Assembly (NCBI GenBank): GCA_943370355.1
Contig: CALRQP020000007.1
Coordinates: forward strand, 62,001 to 126,000
Origin: JADCGM01 sp943370355
GTDB taxonomy: Bacteria; Pseudomonadota; Alphaproteobacteria; Sphingomonadales; Sphingomonadaceae
DNA: 64,000 nt
Direction: 5' to 3'
The translations under genes were made by a program, and so were the position numbers. Of the stretch, positions 43,442 through 53,390 are shown piece after piece (the stretch's first letter is position 1; the number at the start of each line of letters is the position of its first letter). Under the pieces are notes generated by a model. The model was not told the origin of the DNA, did no database searches, and saw nothing but the letters and a program-made list of their open reading frames with translations.

Positions 43442-44122
43442 TCAGGACCGCGGCTTGCGGTAGAAGGCAGCGAGGCGCTCGATCGGCACTCCGAACCGGT
43501 GCCCGAGCAGCACCAGCTGGTTGATCATCGATGTGCGCACGACGCCAAGCTGACGCCAGCGGCGTGGGCTCGTCGTGACGAACGCAGGCGCGATAACCGT
43601 GCGGCCAAGCAGGCGTGCGCGGCGTGCGAGGTCGCGGTCCTCCATGATCGGCATCGCCGAAAATCCGGCCAGTTGCTCGAATGTCGCGCGGCGCAGGAAC
43701 AGCGCCTGATCGCCATAGGGGTAACCCCAGCTGCGGCTTCGGAGATTTGCCAGCGCCGCGACAATGCGCTCCGGCTTGGTCGCCCCGGCGATGGCCAGCT
43801 GGAACGCGCCGAGCGACACGCGCGGATCGGCGAGGATGCGGTCGATGGTCGGGATCCAGCCGGCGGGGAGCAGCGTGTCGGCGTGGACGAAGATCAATAT
43901 GTCGGCATCGGTCGCCTCGGCTGCGGCATTCATCTGGGCATAGCGGCCGCCGGTCACATGGATGACATGCGCGCCATGGGCTTCGGCCAGTGCGACGGTC
44001 GCATCGCTACTGCCGCCATCGCCGATAAGGACTCGCACGCGCGGTGAATGGCCGATGCTTGCGAGTGTTGCGGGAAGCGCGTGCGCCTCGTTCAAGGTGG
44101 GGATGATGACCGCGATGCTCAC
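43442..44122 (-). CDS. family 2 glycosyltransferase (TIGR04283-like)
   Basis: Cytosolic GT-A transferase of 226 residues. SIAVIIPTLNEA, IGDGGSSDAT and HADTLLP (metal-binding DxD-like region) are seen. The start is GTG at 44122 overlapping the previous stop (GTGA), which fits a two-gene unit with the TIGR04282-like protein. The pair is known from arsenosugar-related clusters, but no arsenic gene is present here. Confidence 0.85.
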   Translation of the reverse strand: MSIAVIIPTLNEAHALPATLASIGHSPRVRVLIGDGGSSDATVALAEAHGAHVIHVTGGRYAQMNAAAEATDADILIFVHADTLLPAGWIPTIDRILADPRVSLGAFQLAIAGATKPERIVAALANLRSRSWGYPYGDQALFLRRATFEQLAGFSAMPIMEDRDLARRARLLGRTVIAPAFVTTSPRRWRQLGVVRTSMINQLVLLGHRFGVPIERLAAFYRKPRS

Positions 44123-44694
44123 AGATCGGGAAACTGCGCCAAATCCTCGGGCCGGTCGAGATCGGCGAGCGGCGGCAAGAGCCCGGGTGTGATGCCACGC
44201 GCTGCGCATCGTTCGAGAGTTGTCGCCAGCACGGCGTCGGTGCCCCACGCCATGGGTGCAAACAGCCAGGGTGCCGGCTCCGACACGCCGATCAGATAAT
44301 AGCCGCCATCGGTCGCCGGCCCGATCACGACCTCATGATCGGCGAGCAGTGCTGTGGCCTGGTGCAAATGCGATGGCGTGAGCCCGGGTATGTCGGCCCC
44401 CATGAGGATAGCGGGCCGCGCGGCGGCGCGACGCATGCGCAGGCCCAGATGCCCCGTGCCCTGCGGCACGACCGCAATGTCGCCGAGCCAGCGCCGGAAG
44501 GCGGCAACGCTCGCGCCCGTGCTGCGCAGTTCGATGGGCAAGGCTGTGGCTTGCATCGTCGCCAGTGTCCGCTCGGTCAGCCGGCGGTGCAGCGCCGCAG
44601 CGCCGTCAGCACCGAGCGCCGGGATAAGCCGCGTCTTGGCGCGCCCCGGCGTCGGATAGCGCGCAAACATCACGAGGCACGGCAGGACTGTCAT
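44119..44694 (-). CDS. TIGR04282-like nucleotidyl/glycosyltransferase
   Basis: Protein of 191 residues with the start CLVMFARYPTPGRAKTRLIP, which resembles CofC/GT-A nucleotide-binding loops, and GADIPGL, IGPATDGGYYLIG. It precedes and overlaps the family 2 transferase. Both are probably needed for one sugar-containing product, identity unknown. Confidence 0.85.
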   Translation of the reverse strand: MTVLPCLVMFARYPTPGRAKTRLIPALGADGAAALHRRLTERTLATMQATALPIELRSTGASVAAFRRWLGDIAVVPQGTGHLGLRMRRAAARPAILMGADIPGLTPSHLHQATALLADHEVVIGPATDGGYYLIGVSEPAPWLFAPMAWGTDAVLATTLERCAARGITPGLLPPLADLDRPEDLAQFPDL

Positions 44695-44774
44695 ATTCGC
44701 CGGATAACCGGGATGCCGACTTGCCGCCAGCGGGCGGACCTGCCTAGCTTGGCACCGGGGAATGGGAGCTGGTT

Positions 44775-46376
44775 ATGATCGCACTTCGCAGGCGCGCGCT
44801 TCTGCAGGGACTGATGCTCGGAGCGGTTGGGGCGCCGACCCTCGCGCAGAGTTTGAGCCGGGGCTTCACGCATGGCGTAGGCAGTTTCGATCCCGCGGCG
44901 GGGACGATCACGCTCTGGACGCGCTATGTCGGCGCGGACGAGGTCAAGCTAGGCTGGGAAGTCGCCGAGGACGCCGGGTTCGGGAAGATCGTAAAGCGTG
45001 GCGAGACGCTGGTATCGGCTGAGCGCGACTGGTGCGCCAAGGCGACGGTTTCGGGTCTCGAGCCGGGGCGCTGGTATTTCTACCGCTTCGTCGCGCCCGA
45101 CCTGAGCCGTTCCGATATCGGTCGTACAAAGACGTTCGCACAGGGCAAACTCGATCAGTTCAAGGTCGCGGTCTTTTCCTGCTCCAACCTGCCGGCCGGC
45201 TGGTTCAACGCTTATGCCCATGCGGCGGCGCGCGACGACATCGATCTCGTCGTGCACCTCGGCGACTATTTCTACGAATATCCGCAAGGGGGGTATCCGG
45301 CGAAGAAATATGAGGTCGCCGGCCGGCTGCTCGAGCCGCCGACGGAAGTCATCAAGCTCGACGAATATCGCCGCCGCTATGCGAACTATCGTTCCGACGC
45401 CGACCTGCAGCGGCTGCATAGCCTGTTCCCGGCGATCACCATCTGGGACGATCATGAATTCGCCAATGACGCCTGGACAGGGGGCGCTGAGAATCACACA
45501 CCGGCGACTGAAGGCGATTGGGAGGTTCGCAAGGCGGCAGCGAAGCGCGCCTATCATGAATGGCTGCCGATGGGCGATGCGCCCTATGCGACCTACGACA
45601 TTGGCGACCTGCTCAGCCTGATCCGGCTCGACACCCGCGTCGAGGGCCGGATGCAGCAGCTCGATCTGGGTGTGGCCAAGGGCGATCCGGCGGCGCTCGC
45701 GGCGTTCCGCGACGGACCATGGCGTGATCCCAAGCGCACCCTGCTCGGCTTTCCGCAGGAAGCATGGTTCGCCGATACGATCCGGCAATCGGTGCGCAAC
45801 AAGGCGCGCTGGCAACTCGTGGCGCAGCAGGTCGTGATGGGCTCCATCATCACACCGAAGGCAGCGAGCATCGATTGGCTCGGACCCGACGCGCCTGATT
45901 ATTCGAAGCGGCGCTTCACGAACTCGCTGGCCGCGACCAAGGCCGGTCTCCCATTCAACATGGACAGCTGGGGCGGCTATATCGCCGCGCGCGAGCGGTT
46001 GCTCGGCGCGGCGCAATCGGCAGGCGCGAACATGATCGTGCTGGCCGGCGACAGCCACAACGCCTGGGGCTTCGATCTTGCCAACAAAGGCCGGCCTGCC
46101 GGAGTCGAGTTCGCCGTGCAGGGCGTGACGTCACCGGGGTTCGAGGGCAGCCTGCGCGGTGTGAAGCCCGAGGTGTTAGCGTCGGCGCTGGTGGCGGAGA
46201 ATCGCGAGATGAAATGGTGCGATACGTCGAAGCGCGGCTACCTGACCGTGACGCTGACACGCGACAGCGCGCGCTGCGACTGGCACCTGCTCGACACGGT
46301 GCGCGAGCGGTCGCTGGCGATGACGACGCGCAGCGCGACGGTGGCGCGTGGACGGAACCGGATGACGTTAGTCTGA
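44775..46376 (+). CDS. phoD: PhoD-like alkaline phosphatase/phosphodiesterase
   Basis: Exported enzyme of 533 residues. The start MIALRRRALLQG is a Tat-like signal (twin Arg), as PhoD uses. The N-terminal beta domain (GVGSFDPAAGTITLWTR) and the metal motifs HLGDYFYEY, WDDHEFANDAW and LAGDSHNAWGFDLA are all present. It probably releases phosphate from phosphodiesters in the periplasm. The 3' end overlaps aroB by nine bases. Confidence 0.92.
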   Translation: MIALRRRALLQGLMLGAVGAPTLAQSLSRGFTHGVGSFDPAAGTITLWTRYVGADEVKLGWEVAEDAGFGKIVKRGETLVSAERDWCAKATVSGLEPGRWYFYRFVAPDLSRSDIGRTKTFAQGKLDQFKVAVFSCSNLPAGWFNAYAHAAARDDIDLVVHLGDYFYEYPQGGYPAKKYEVAGRLLEPPTEVIKLDEYRRRYANYRSDADLQRLHSLFPAITIWDDHEFANDAWTGGAENHTPATEGDWEVRKAAAKRAYHEWLPMGDAPYATYDIGDLLSLIRLDTRVEGRMQQLDLGVAKGDPAALAAFRDGPWRDPKRTLLGFPQEAWFADTIRQSVRNKARWQLVAQQVVMGSIITPKAASIDWLGPDAPDYSKRRFTNSLAATKAGLPFNMDSWGGYIAARERLLGAAQSAGANMIVLAGDSHNAWGFDLANKGRPAGVEFAVQGVTSPGFEGSLRGVKPEVLASALVAENREMKWCDTSKRGYLTVTLTRDSARCDWHLLDTVRERSLAMTTRSATVARGRNRMTLV

Positions 46377-47474
46377 GAGCACGCCTGACAGGAAAGTCTC
46401 GACCGCGGTCAGTTCGACCTCCTTGGTCACGAAGGCATGGCCGATGCCGCGCGCAAGGATGAGTGCGAGGCGGTCGCCGGACATTTTCTTGTCCTGCCGC
46501 ATATGCGCGACGAGACGATCCGCGCCGCTGACGATCCCCGCCTCGCGCGGATGCGTCGGCAATCCCGCGCGCGCGAGGTGAGCCGCGACGCGGTCCGCAG
46601 CGTCGGCGCTGCACAGTCCGAGATGCGCGGATAACCGGAACGCCAGCACGCAGCCGATGGCAACGGCCTCGCCGTGCAGCAGCCGGTCGGAAAAACCGAC
46701 TTCGGTTTCGAGTGCATGGCCGAAGGTATGACCGAGATTGAGCAGGGCGCGTCGGCCGTTGGTTTCGAATTCGTCGGCGAGAACAGTGGCAACCTTGGCA
46801 CGCACAGCCCTTTCGATCGCTTGAGCAAGCGCGACGGGCTCCCGTGCAAGGACTGCATCGAGATTGGTGTCCAGCCAGTCGAAGAATGACGCATCCTCGA
46901 TCAGCGCGATCTTGGCGATCTCGGCATAGCCAGCGCGCAGCTCGCGGTCGGGCAGGGTCTCGAGAACGGCCGGATCGATGAGCACGAGCGAGGGCTGATG
47001 GAAGGCACCGACGAGATTCTTGCCTGCTGCGCTGTCGATCGCGGTCTTCCCGCCGACCGAGGAGTCCACCTGTGCGAGCAGCGTCGTCGGCACCTGGACG
47101 AAGCGGCAGCCGCGGCGCAGGATCGCGCTGGCAAAGCCGGTCAGGTCGCCGATGACGCCGCCGCCGAGCGCGACGACGAAATCGCCGCGCTCCACGCCGA
47201 GCGCGAGCAGGCGCTCGGTAAGTTCGGCAAGATGGTGCCAATCCTTGGTTGCCTCGCCGGGGGGCAAAACCACCGGTTCCGCCGAGCGGCCGGACCGTTC
47301 AAGCGACGCCGTTACGGCCGCGAGATGCAGCGGCGCGACGGTGGCGTCGGTCACCACCGCGACGCGATTTCGTCCGCCCAGCGGCGCCACCAGCTCCCCC
47401 AGCCGCGCCAGTCCGCCGCGTTCGATATGGATAGGATAGGCGCGGCCCGCGAGCGGCACATCGATAACCGTCAT
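46368..47474 (-). CDS. aroB: 3-dehydroquinate synthase
   Basis: Shikimate-pathway enzyme of 368 residues using NAD and a metal. Motifs: GGGVIGDLTGF, QVDSSVGGKTAID and the metal ligands in NLGHTFGHALE and LLHGEAVAIG. The ATG overlaps the aroK stop by four bases, so aroK-aroB is one operon. Length is normal. Confidence 0.96.
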   Translation of the reverse strand: MTVIDVPLAGRAYPIHIERGGLARLGELVAPLGGRNRVAVVTDATVAPLHLAAVTASLERSGRSAEPVVLPPGEATKDWHHLAELTERLLALGVERGDFVVALGGGVIGDLTGFASAILRRGCRFVQVPTTLLAQVDSSVGGKTAIDSAAGKNLVGAFHQPSLVLIDPAVLETLPDRELRAGYAEIAKIALIEDASFFDWLDTNLDAVLAREPVALAQAIERAVRAKVATVLADEFETNGRRALLNLGHTFGHALETEVGFSDRLLHGEAVAIGCVLAFRLSAHLGLCSADAADRVAAHLARAGLPTHPREAGIVSGADRLVAHMRQDKKMSGDRLALILARGIGHAFVTKEVELTAVETFLSGVLSD

Positions 47475-48022
47475 GCCGACACCGGCTCCTTCAGCAGCTT
47501 GAGAATGGCATTCACCGTCGCATCATGCGGTGCCGCGCGGCTTTCGACCCGGTGGTGCGCCTGCGCATAGAAGGGATTGCGCTGCTCCGCGAGGTCGCGA
47601 AGCACGATGCCGGCGTCCTTGCCGATGAGCAACGGCCGGTTGTTGCGCTTGCCGACCCGGCCGACGAGCGTCGTGACGTCGGCATCGAGCCAGATTGCCA
47701 CGGCGGACTTCAGGATCAGCGCCCGGGTCTCGTCGTTGATGAACGCCCCGCCGCCCGTCGCGATCACTTTCGGCACGCCGTCGATCAGGCGCGCGATGAC
47801 GCGCCGTTCGCCATCGCGAAAGGCCGGTTCGCCGTAACGTTCGAATATCTCGCTGATGCTCATCGCCGCCGCTCGCTCGATCTCCTCATCGGCATCGACG
47901 AAAGGCATGTGCAGTCGTGACGCCAGCCGGCGACCGACCGTCGACTTGCCAACGCCCATCAGGCCGACGAGGACGATCGTACGGTCGGCGGGGCTATGCG
48001 CATCTTTGCCGTCGCGTGACAT
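47471..48022 (-). CDS. aroK: shikimate kinase
   Basis: Kinase of 183 residues. Walker A is GLMGVGKST (20-28); the substrate site DADEEIER and ATGGGAFIN are present. The ATG at 48022 gives the standard length. It overlaps aroB and is divergent from the 46-residue membrane protein gene. Confidence 0.95.
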   Translation of the reverse strand: MSRDGKDAHSPADRTIVLVGLMGVGKSTVGRRLASRLHMPFVDADEEIERAAAMSISEIFERYGEPAFRDGERRVIARLIDGVPKVIATGGGAFINDETRALILKSAVAIWLDADVTTLVGRVGKRNNRPLLIGKDAGIVLRDLAEQRNPFYAQAHHRVESRAAPHDATVNAILKLLKEPVSA

Positions 48023-48073
48023 GATGACGACCGCTATACACCGCCGCGACGGTTGCGGAAGGGTAAGGGACGC

Positions 48074-48214
48074 ATGGGACGAACGATGATGTGGGTGCTG
48101 CTGCTGGCGCTGGTCGCGGTGGTCGGTGGCACGATCTATCTGATGTTCGCCGAGCCGGCCTATACGCCGAAGCACGTCGAAAAACTCGTGCCCGATGCGA
48201 AGCTGGGCCACTAA
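48074..48214 (+). CDS. 46-residue single-span membrane protein
   Basis: Starts MGRTMMWVLLLALVAV, a single hydrophobic helix (about 6-25), followed by a charged tail ending DAKLGH. TAAGGGACGC precedes the ATG at ribosome-site spacing. Its last 20 bases overlap the next gene. The position between aroK and the exported protein before xerD looks deliberate. The family is not recognised. Confidence 0.65.
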   Translation: MGRTMMWVLLLALVAVVGGTIYLMFAEPAYTPKHVEKLVPDAKLGH

Positions 48215-49961
48215 AGCAGCGCTCGCCGCGCTCGTCGCCAGCGCCGCGCTCGCGCAGGACGCGCCGAAATCGATTCTGCCGCCGGGGTTCGAGGATGCGC
48301 CTGCGCCCAAGCCTGCCGAGCCTAAAGCAGTCGAGCCGAAGCCTGCGCCGGCTGCCGCCGATGCGGCACCGGTTGACAAGGCGACACCGGTTGCGGTTTC
48401 GCCAGTAGCCAAGCCGATTGATGTGCCGGATCCGATGGCGACGGCTGAAGTGCGTAGGGACCCAAACGCGGTCGGCCTGCTGTCGCCAGTTGCCGGCGGC
48501 TACGGGCCGGCGACCTTTACGGGATCGAACGGCCAATTCCTGACGGGGCTGATGAAGCGGCTGGATGCGCCGATCGCCTCGCGCTGGGCGCATATCGTGC
48601 TGCGACGCGCGCTGCTGTCCGAGGTCGGCACGCCGCACGGTTTGCGGCCGGCCGACTGGGTCGCCGAGCGCGCGTGGCTGCTGGTCCGGATGGGCGAGGC
48701 CGACGGCGCGAAGTCGCTCGTCGAGGCGGTGCCGGTCGACCGCTTCACGGTGCAGATGTACGCCGTCGCAGCGCAGGCCGATCTGGCGAGCGCCGACCTG
48801 CCGGCGCTCTGCCCCCTCGCCCCAACCGCGCGCACCGTCAGCACTGAACCCTTCTGGCCGATGATGGACGCGATGTGTGCGGGCATAAACGGCGACGATC
48901 TGACGGCAGCGGCGATCTTCGACCGGCTACGCGCCAAACGAGCCGCCGACCCGTTCGACATCAAGCTGGCCGAGCGTGTCGCGGCCGCCGTCAACGGCGG
49001 TGGCCGCGCGGCCAATGTCGAGTGGCAGGAGGTCGACCGCCTCAGCATCTTCCGCTTCGGGCTGGCCGTTGCGGGCGGCGTGATGCCGTCGCAGGAACTG
49101 CTGGCGAAGGCGAAGCCGCAACTGCGCGCCTGGCTGTTCCGCGCGCCGACCGCGCCGCTCGCGACGCGCGTTGCGATGGCACCTTCGGCGGCGGTGCTCG
49201 GGGTGTCGTCGTCGGATGAGATGGTGAAACTTTATTCAGCGCTGGCGGCGGAGCTTGACCCGTTCGAGCTGGAAGCTTCACCTGCGGGTCAGTTGCGGAC
49301 GGCGTTCGCCGGGCGGACCCCGGACGCGCGCTTGGCGGCGATCCGTACCCTGTGGTCACGCGGCAGCGACCCGGGCGGACGCTACGCAATGAAAATCCTG
49401 ACTGCGCGCGCCGCCGCCGGAATCCGGCCAACGGCGGAGCAGGTCGATGCTGCGTTGCCCTTGGTCGAGTCGATGTTGTCGGCAGGGCTGATCCGCCCGG
49501 CTTTGCGCTGGTGGCCGGTGCTCGACGAAGCAGGCGGCGCGTCGCGCGACAGTGTCTGGGCGCTTCTTGCGCTTGCTGACTCGCGCATACCGGCGACCAA
49601 CAAGGCGTTCGGCAAATGGTTCGACGCGGAAAAGGCCAAGAGCGACGAGACGACAGCGACACGGCGCGCGCGACTGCTTGCAGCAGCACTGGCCGGCCTC
49701 GGGCGGGCCGGGGGAGATTGGGAGGGCAAGCTCGACGATCTGGATGTCCCGAAGCTGGACAATGTCTGGACCCGCCACATTGATGCAGCTGCCCAAGCGG
49801 GCCGTGCTGGCGAGGTTGCGCTGCTGGCCGCAACCGGCCTGCAGACGCATTGGTCGGGCGTTCCGCCCCGCCACCTGCAGCACATCATCGCGGCCTATCG
49901 GTGGATCGGACGGACGCACGAGGCCGAAATGCTCGCCGTCGAAGCGCTCACGCGCGGATGA
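48195..49961 (+). CDS. exported alpha-helical protein of unknown function
   Basis: Protein of 588 residues. The start MRSWATKAALAALVASAALA is a signal peptide. Residues about 30-75 are a Pro/Ala/Lys-rich linker, and the rest is helical and Ala-rich without enzyme motifs. It overlaps the small membrane protein by 20 bases and xerD by four. The conserved place upstream of xerD suggests a role in envelope or division; that is inference. Confidence 0.75.
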   Translation: MRSWATKAALAALVASAALAQDAPKSILPPGFEDAPAPKPAEPKAVEPKPAPAAADAAPVDKATPVAVSPVAKPIDVPDPMATAEVRRDPNAVGLLSPVAGGYGPATFTGSNGQFLTGLMKRLDAPIASRWAHIVLRRALLSEVGTPHGLRPADWVAERAWLLVRMGEADGAKSLVEAVPVDRFTVQMYAVAAQADLASADLPALCPLAPTARTVSTEPFWPMMDAMCAGINGDDLTAAAIFDRLRAKRAADPFDIKLAERVAAAVNGGGRAANVEWQEVDRLSIFRFGLAVAGGVMPSQELLAKAKPQLRAWLFRAPTAPLATRVAMAPSAAVLGVSSSDEMVKLYSALAAELDPFELEASPAGQLRTAFAGRTPDARLAAIRTLWSRGSDPGGRYAMKILTARAAAGIRPTAEQVDAALPLVESMLSAGLIRPALRWWPVLDEAGGASRDSVWALLALADSRIPATNKAFGKWFDAEKAKSDETTATRRARLLAAALAGLGRAGGDWEGKLDDLDVPKLDNVWTRHIDAAAQAGRAGEVALLAATGLQTHWSGVPPRHLQHIIAAYRWIGRTHEAEMLAVEALTRG

Positions 49962-50872
49962 CGGCGTTGCGCGACGGTCAGGCGATCGCGCTGTTCCTCG
50001 ATATGCTGGCCGCAGAGCGGGGGGCCGCCAAGAACACATTGCTCGCCTATCGGCGCGACCTTGAGGGGGCCAGCGAACTGCTCGGCGGCAAGCTCGCATC
50101 GGCGGACGCCAAGGCGGTGGGCGGCCTCGCCGAGAGCTGGCGCGATCTCGCGCGCGCGACGGTCGCACGCAAGGGATCGGCGCTGCGCCGGTTTTTCGGT
50201 TTCCTGATCGACGAGGGGCACCGGACCGACGATCCGGCGCGCGATCTGCCCAAGCCCGTCGCCGCCCGCCCGCTGCCGAAATCCCTGACCACCGGCGACG
50301 TCGACCGGCTATTCGAGGCCGTCGATGCACGGTGTGCGGACGCGCCGAACGCCGCCAACCTGCGCCTGCGTGCATTGATCGAATTGCTGTACGGGTCGGG
50401 ATTGCGCGCGACCGAACTGGTGTCGCTGCCCCGGAACGCCATTCAGCCCGGACGGCCTTATGCCGTGCTGCGCGGCAAGGGCGGCAAGGAGAGGATGGTG
50501 CCGGTCAGCGGGCGCGCTCTGGCCGCCGTGGCAGCGCATGCCGCGAACCTGCCCGCCGATGCGAAGCTCCTGTTCCCGAGCGGCAAGTCCCACCTGTCGC
50601 GCATCCGGCTGTTCCAGATCGTCAAGACGCTCGCCGCCGAGGCGGGTATCCCACCCGACCGCATCAGCCCGCACGTGCTGCGCCACGCCTTTGCTACCCA
50701 CCTGCTCGAAGGCGGCGCCGATCTGCGCGCGCTGCAGACGATGCTCGGTCACGCCGACATAGCGACGACGCAGATCTATACGCATGTCGGCACCAAGCAT
50801 CTGGTCGAAATGGTCAACGCGCGCCATCCGCTCGGCCCGGCTCGCGTTGACCCCGCCGACAAGCCCGCCTAA
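49958..50872 (+). CDS. xerD: tyrosine recombinase XerD
   Basis: Site-specific recombinase of 304 residues. Catalytic residues: Arg150 (GLRATEL), Lys174 or Lys177 (RGKGGKER), His239 and Arg242 (HVLRHAFATH), His265 (LGHADIATTQ), Tyr274 (IYTHV). It resolves chromosome dimers with a XerC partner at dif. The ATG overlaps the previous stop. No dif site was recognised in the window. Confidence 0.93.
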   Translation: MTALRDGQAIALFLDMLAAERGAAKNTLLAYRRDLEGASELLGGKLASADAKAVGGLAESWRDLARATVARKGSALRRFFGFLIDEGHRTDDPARDLPKPVAARPLPKSLTTGDVDRLFEAVDARCADAPNAANLRLRALIELLYGSGLRATELVSLPRNAIQPGRPYAVLRGKGGKERMVPVSGRALAAVAAHAANLPADAKLLFPSGKSHLSRIRLFQIVKTLAAEAGIPPDRISPHVLRHAFATHLLEGGADLRALQTMLGHADIATTQIYTHVGTKHLVEMVNARHPLGPARVDPADKPA

Positions 50873-50881
50873 TCGGCGCTG

Positions 50882-51826
50882 ATGACCACCTACCTCGAAT
50901 TCGAGAAGCCGGTTGCCGAGCTTGAGGCGCGGATCGGCGAACTGAAGGCGTCCGACAGCGGCATCGACATCACGCCGGAGGTCAAAAAGCTTGAGGCAAA
51001 GGCCGAAAAGCTGCTGCGCGACACCTATGCCAAGCTGACGCCTTGGCAGAAGACGCAGGTTGCCCGGCATCCGTCGCGGCCGCATCTCGTCGATATTCTC
51101 GGCCGACTGTTCGAGGACTTCACGCCGCTCGCTGGCGACCGCAAATTCGGTGAGGATGCGGCGATCATTGGCGGCTTTGCGCGGTTCCGGGGACAGCCGG
51201 TCATGGTCATGGGCCATGAAAAGGGCAACGACACCGTCACCCGGCTCAAGCACAATTTCGGCATGGCGAAGCCCGAGGGCTACCGGAAAGCAGTGCGGCT
51301 GATCGAGATGGCGGACCGTTTCGGCATTCCGGTGTTGACCTTTGTCGATACGGCCGGTGCCTTTCCGGGCGTGCAGGCAGAAGAGCGCGGGCAGGCGGAA
51401 GCCGTCGCGCGCTCAACCCAGGCCTGCCTCAACCTGCGTGCGTCGTTCGTCGCTTCAATCGTCGGCGAGGGCGGCTCAGGCGGCGCGCTGGCCATCGCGA
51501 CGGCGAACCGGATCATCATGTTCGAGCACTCAACCTATTCGGTGATCTCGCCCGAAGCTGGCGCATCGATCCTGTTCCGCACTTCGGAAAAGGCCGCCGA
51601 CATGGCCGAGGCGATGAAGCTCACGGCGCAGGACCTGAAGCGCCTTGGCGTCATCGATACCATCGTGCCGGAACCGCTGGGCGGTGCGCATCGCGATCCA
51701 AGTGCCGCAATAGATAGGCTCGGCGATGCGGTGGAGAAGGAGTTGCGCGGTATGGCGGGGATGAGCGGCGACGCACTTCGCACCGACCGTCGCAAGAAGT
51801 TTCTGCAGATGGGGCGGGCGGCCTGA
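50882..51826 (+). CDS. accA: acetyl-CoA carboxylase carboxyltransferase subunit alpha
   Basis: Subunit of 314 residues; with AccD it transfers CO2 from biotin to acetyl-CoA, supplying malonyl-CoA to FabD. Motifs GGFARFRGQPVMVMGHEKG, FVDTAGAFPG and GEGGSGGALAIA are present. It follows xerD by nine bases, an order found in other sphingomonads. Length is normal. Confidence 0.96.
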   Translation: MTTYLEFEKPVAELEARIGELKASDSGIDITPEVKKLEAKAEKLLRDTYAKLTPWQKTQVARHPSRPHLVDILGRLFEDFTPLAGDRKFGEDAAIIGGFARFRGQPVMVMGHEKGNDTVTRLKHNFGMAKPEGYRKAVRLIEMADRFGIPVLTFVDTAGAFPGVQAEERGQAEAVARSTQACLNLRASFVASIVGEGGSGGALAIATANRIIMFEHSTYSVISPEAGASILFRTSEKAADMAEAMKLTAQDLKRLGVIDTIVPEPLGGAHRDPSAAIDRLGDAVEKELRGMAGMSGDALRTDRRKKFLQMGRAA

Positions 51827-51885
51827 CGGAACCGGCGGCGTTTCGCCCGGTTGTGATCGCGCCCGCGTAACGATCAGGACAGGCG

Positions 51886-53334
51886 ATGAACCGATCTTCC
51901 CGTTTTCTCGCAGCTGCGGTTGCGATGTCTCTCCTTCTGCCGAGCGCGCTTCCTGCGCAAAGCATCAGTGCCAGCGACCGCCGTCTCGGTGCGCAGCAGC
52001 ATCCGGAAATCCTCAAACAATTCGGCGGCCCCTATTCAGGCCCCGGCGTCGCGATGGTCAACAAGGTCGGCAAGGCGGTTGCGGTGCAGTCCGGTCTCGC
52101 CCAGACCGGCAGTGAATGTACCGTGACGCTGCTCAATTCGACGGTCGTCAATGCGTTCGCGGTGCCGGGATGTTATATCTACGTCACGCGCGGCCTGCTC
52201 GCGATCATGGACGATGAGGCGGAACTCGCCGCTGTCCTGGGCCACGAAATCGGGCACGTCGCCGCGCGTCACGCGCAGAAACGGCAGCGGCGCGCGACAG
52301 CGGCGGGCATCGGCTCGGTCATCGCCAGCATCTTCCTTGGCAGCACAGCCGGGCAGATCGCCAATCTGTTCGGGCAAGCCGGCGTCCAATCCTATTCGCG
52401 CAATCAGGAATATGAGGCGGACGACTTCGGCGTGCGATTCGCCAGCGGCGCGGGCTATGATCCGTATGCCGAGGCGGACATGCTCAAGTCGCTGAGTCGC
52501 GATGAGGCGCTGCAGGCCAAACTCCAGGGTATAGACGAGGCCGCAATGGCACCGGCCTTCGCGCGTAGCCATCCCTTGACGCAGGATCGCATCGTGCGGG
52601 CGACAGCGACTGCACGCGCCACCGGCGTGCCGCCAGGGGCCAAGCCACGCAACCGGCAGCAGTATCTGGCGGCAGTCGACGGGCTGCTCTACGGCGACGA
52701 TCCAGCGCAGGGCTATGTAAACGACCGGACTTTCGCGCACCCAGAGCTGCGGCTCACCTTCACAGCACCGCCGGGCTTTTTCCTGCAGAACGGAGCTGAT
52801 GCCGTCACCATTGCGCGCAGCGATGGCCTGAAAGCGCAATTTTCGGGCGGGCGCGTGGGCGCTGGCGGCCTTGAAGATTATGCAGCGCAGGTCGCCCGGC
52901 AGTTGCTTGGGCAGGCGCAAGGCGTGCAAGCGGGCCGCGCAACGCGAACCACGGTCAACGGTCTCGAAGCCTATGTCCTGCCGCTACGCGTGCCGACGCA
53001 GCGCGGCGCTACCGACGTGACGATTGCCTCGTACCGGCTCTCGAATGATCAGGCGTACAGTTTCGTGACGCTCGCGCCGCCCGGCCAGTCCGGCGCGTTC
53101 GACAGCCTGATCGGGTCGTTTCGCCGGCTCACGCCGGCCGAGGCAGCCGCTCTTCGGCCACGGCGGATCGACGTGGTCACGGTCGCCCCCGGCGACACGG
53201 TCCAGTCGCTGGCCGGTCGGATGGCCTATTCGAATTACAAGGTCGAGCGGTTCCTTGCGATCAACGACCGCGATGCCGACCGGCCGCTTCGCCCCGGCGA
53301 GCAGGTCAAAATCGTCACCTACGCGGCACGCTGA
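51886..53334 (+). CDS. M48 family exported zinc protease with LysM-like tail
   Basis: Periplasmic metalloprotease of 482 residues. Signal peptide (about 1-25), HEIGH zinc motif (120-124) and third-ligand Glu in QEYEADDFG (near 178). A C-terminal segment (PGDTVQSLAGRMAY, RPGEQVKI) resembles LysM and may bind peptidoglycan. It is BepA/YfgC-like and could act in outer-membrane protein quality control. The 3' end faces the pilin genes. Confidence 0.9.
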   Translation: MNRSSRFLAAAVAMSLLLPSALPAQSISASDRRLGAQQHPEILKQFGGPYSGPGVAMVNKVGKAVAVQSGLAQTGSECTVTLLNSTVVNAFAVPGCYIYVTRGLLAIMDDEAELAAVLGHEIGHVAARHAQKRQRRATAAGIGSVIASIFLGSTAGQIANLFGQAGVQSYSRNQEYEADDFGVRFASGAGYDPYAEADMLKSLSRDEALQAKLQGIDEAAMAPAFARSHPLTQDRIVRATATARATGVPPGAKPRNRQQYLAAVDGLLYGDDPAQGYVNDRTFAHPELRLTFTAPPGFFLQNGADAVTIARSDGLKAQFSGGRVGAGGLEDYAAQVARQLLGQAQGVQAGRATRTTVNGLEAYVLPLRVPTQRGATDVTIASYRLSNDQAYSFVTLAPPGQSGAFDSLIGSFRRLTPAEAAALRPRRIDVVTVAPGDTVQSLAGRMAYSNYKVERFLAINDRDADRPLRPGEQVKIVTYAAR

Positions 53335-53340
53335 TGCGAA

Positions 53341-53368
53341 AGGGGCGGCAGGTTTCCCCGCCGCCCCT
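53341..53368. terminator. bidirectional hairpin between the M48 gene and pilin genes
   Basis: Arms AGGGGCGGC (53341-53349) and GCCGCCCCT (53360-53368) pair perfectly. It lies just after the M48 stop and 22 bases past the last pilin stop. A short T run exists on the minus-strand side. Confidence 0.65.
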
Positions 53369-53390
53369 CAGGTATTCGATGATCAGACGC

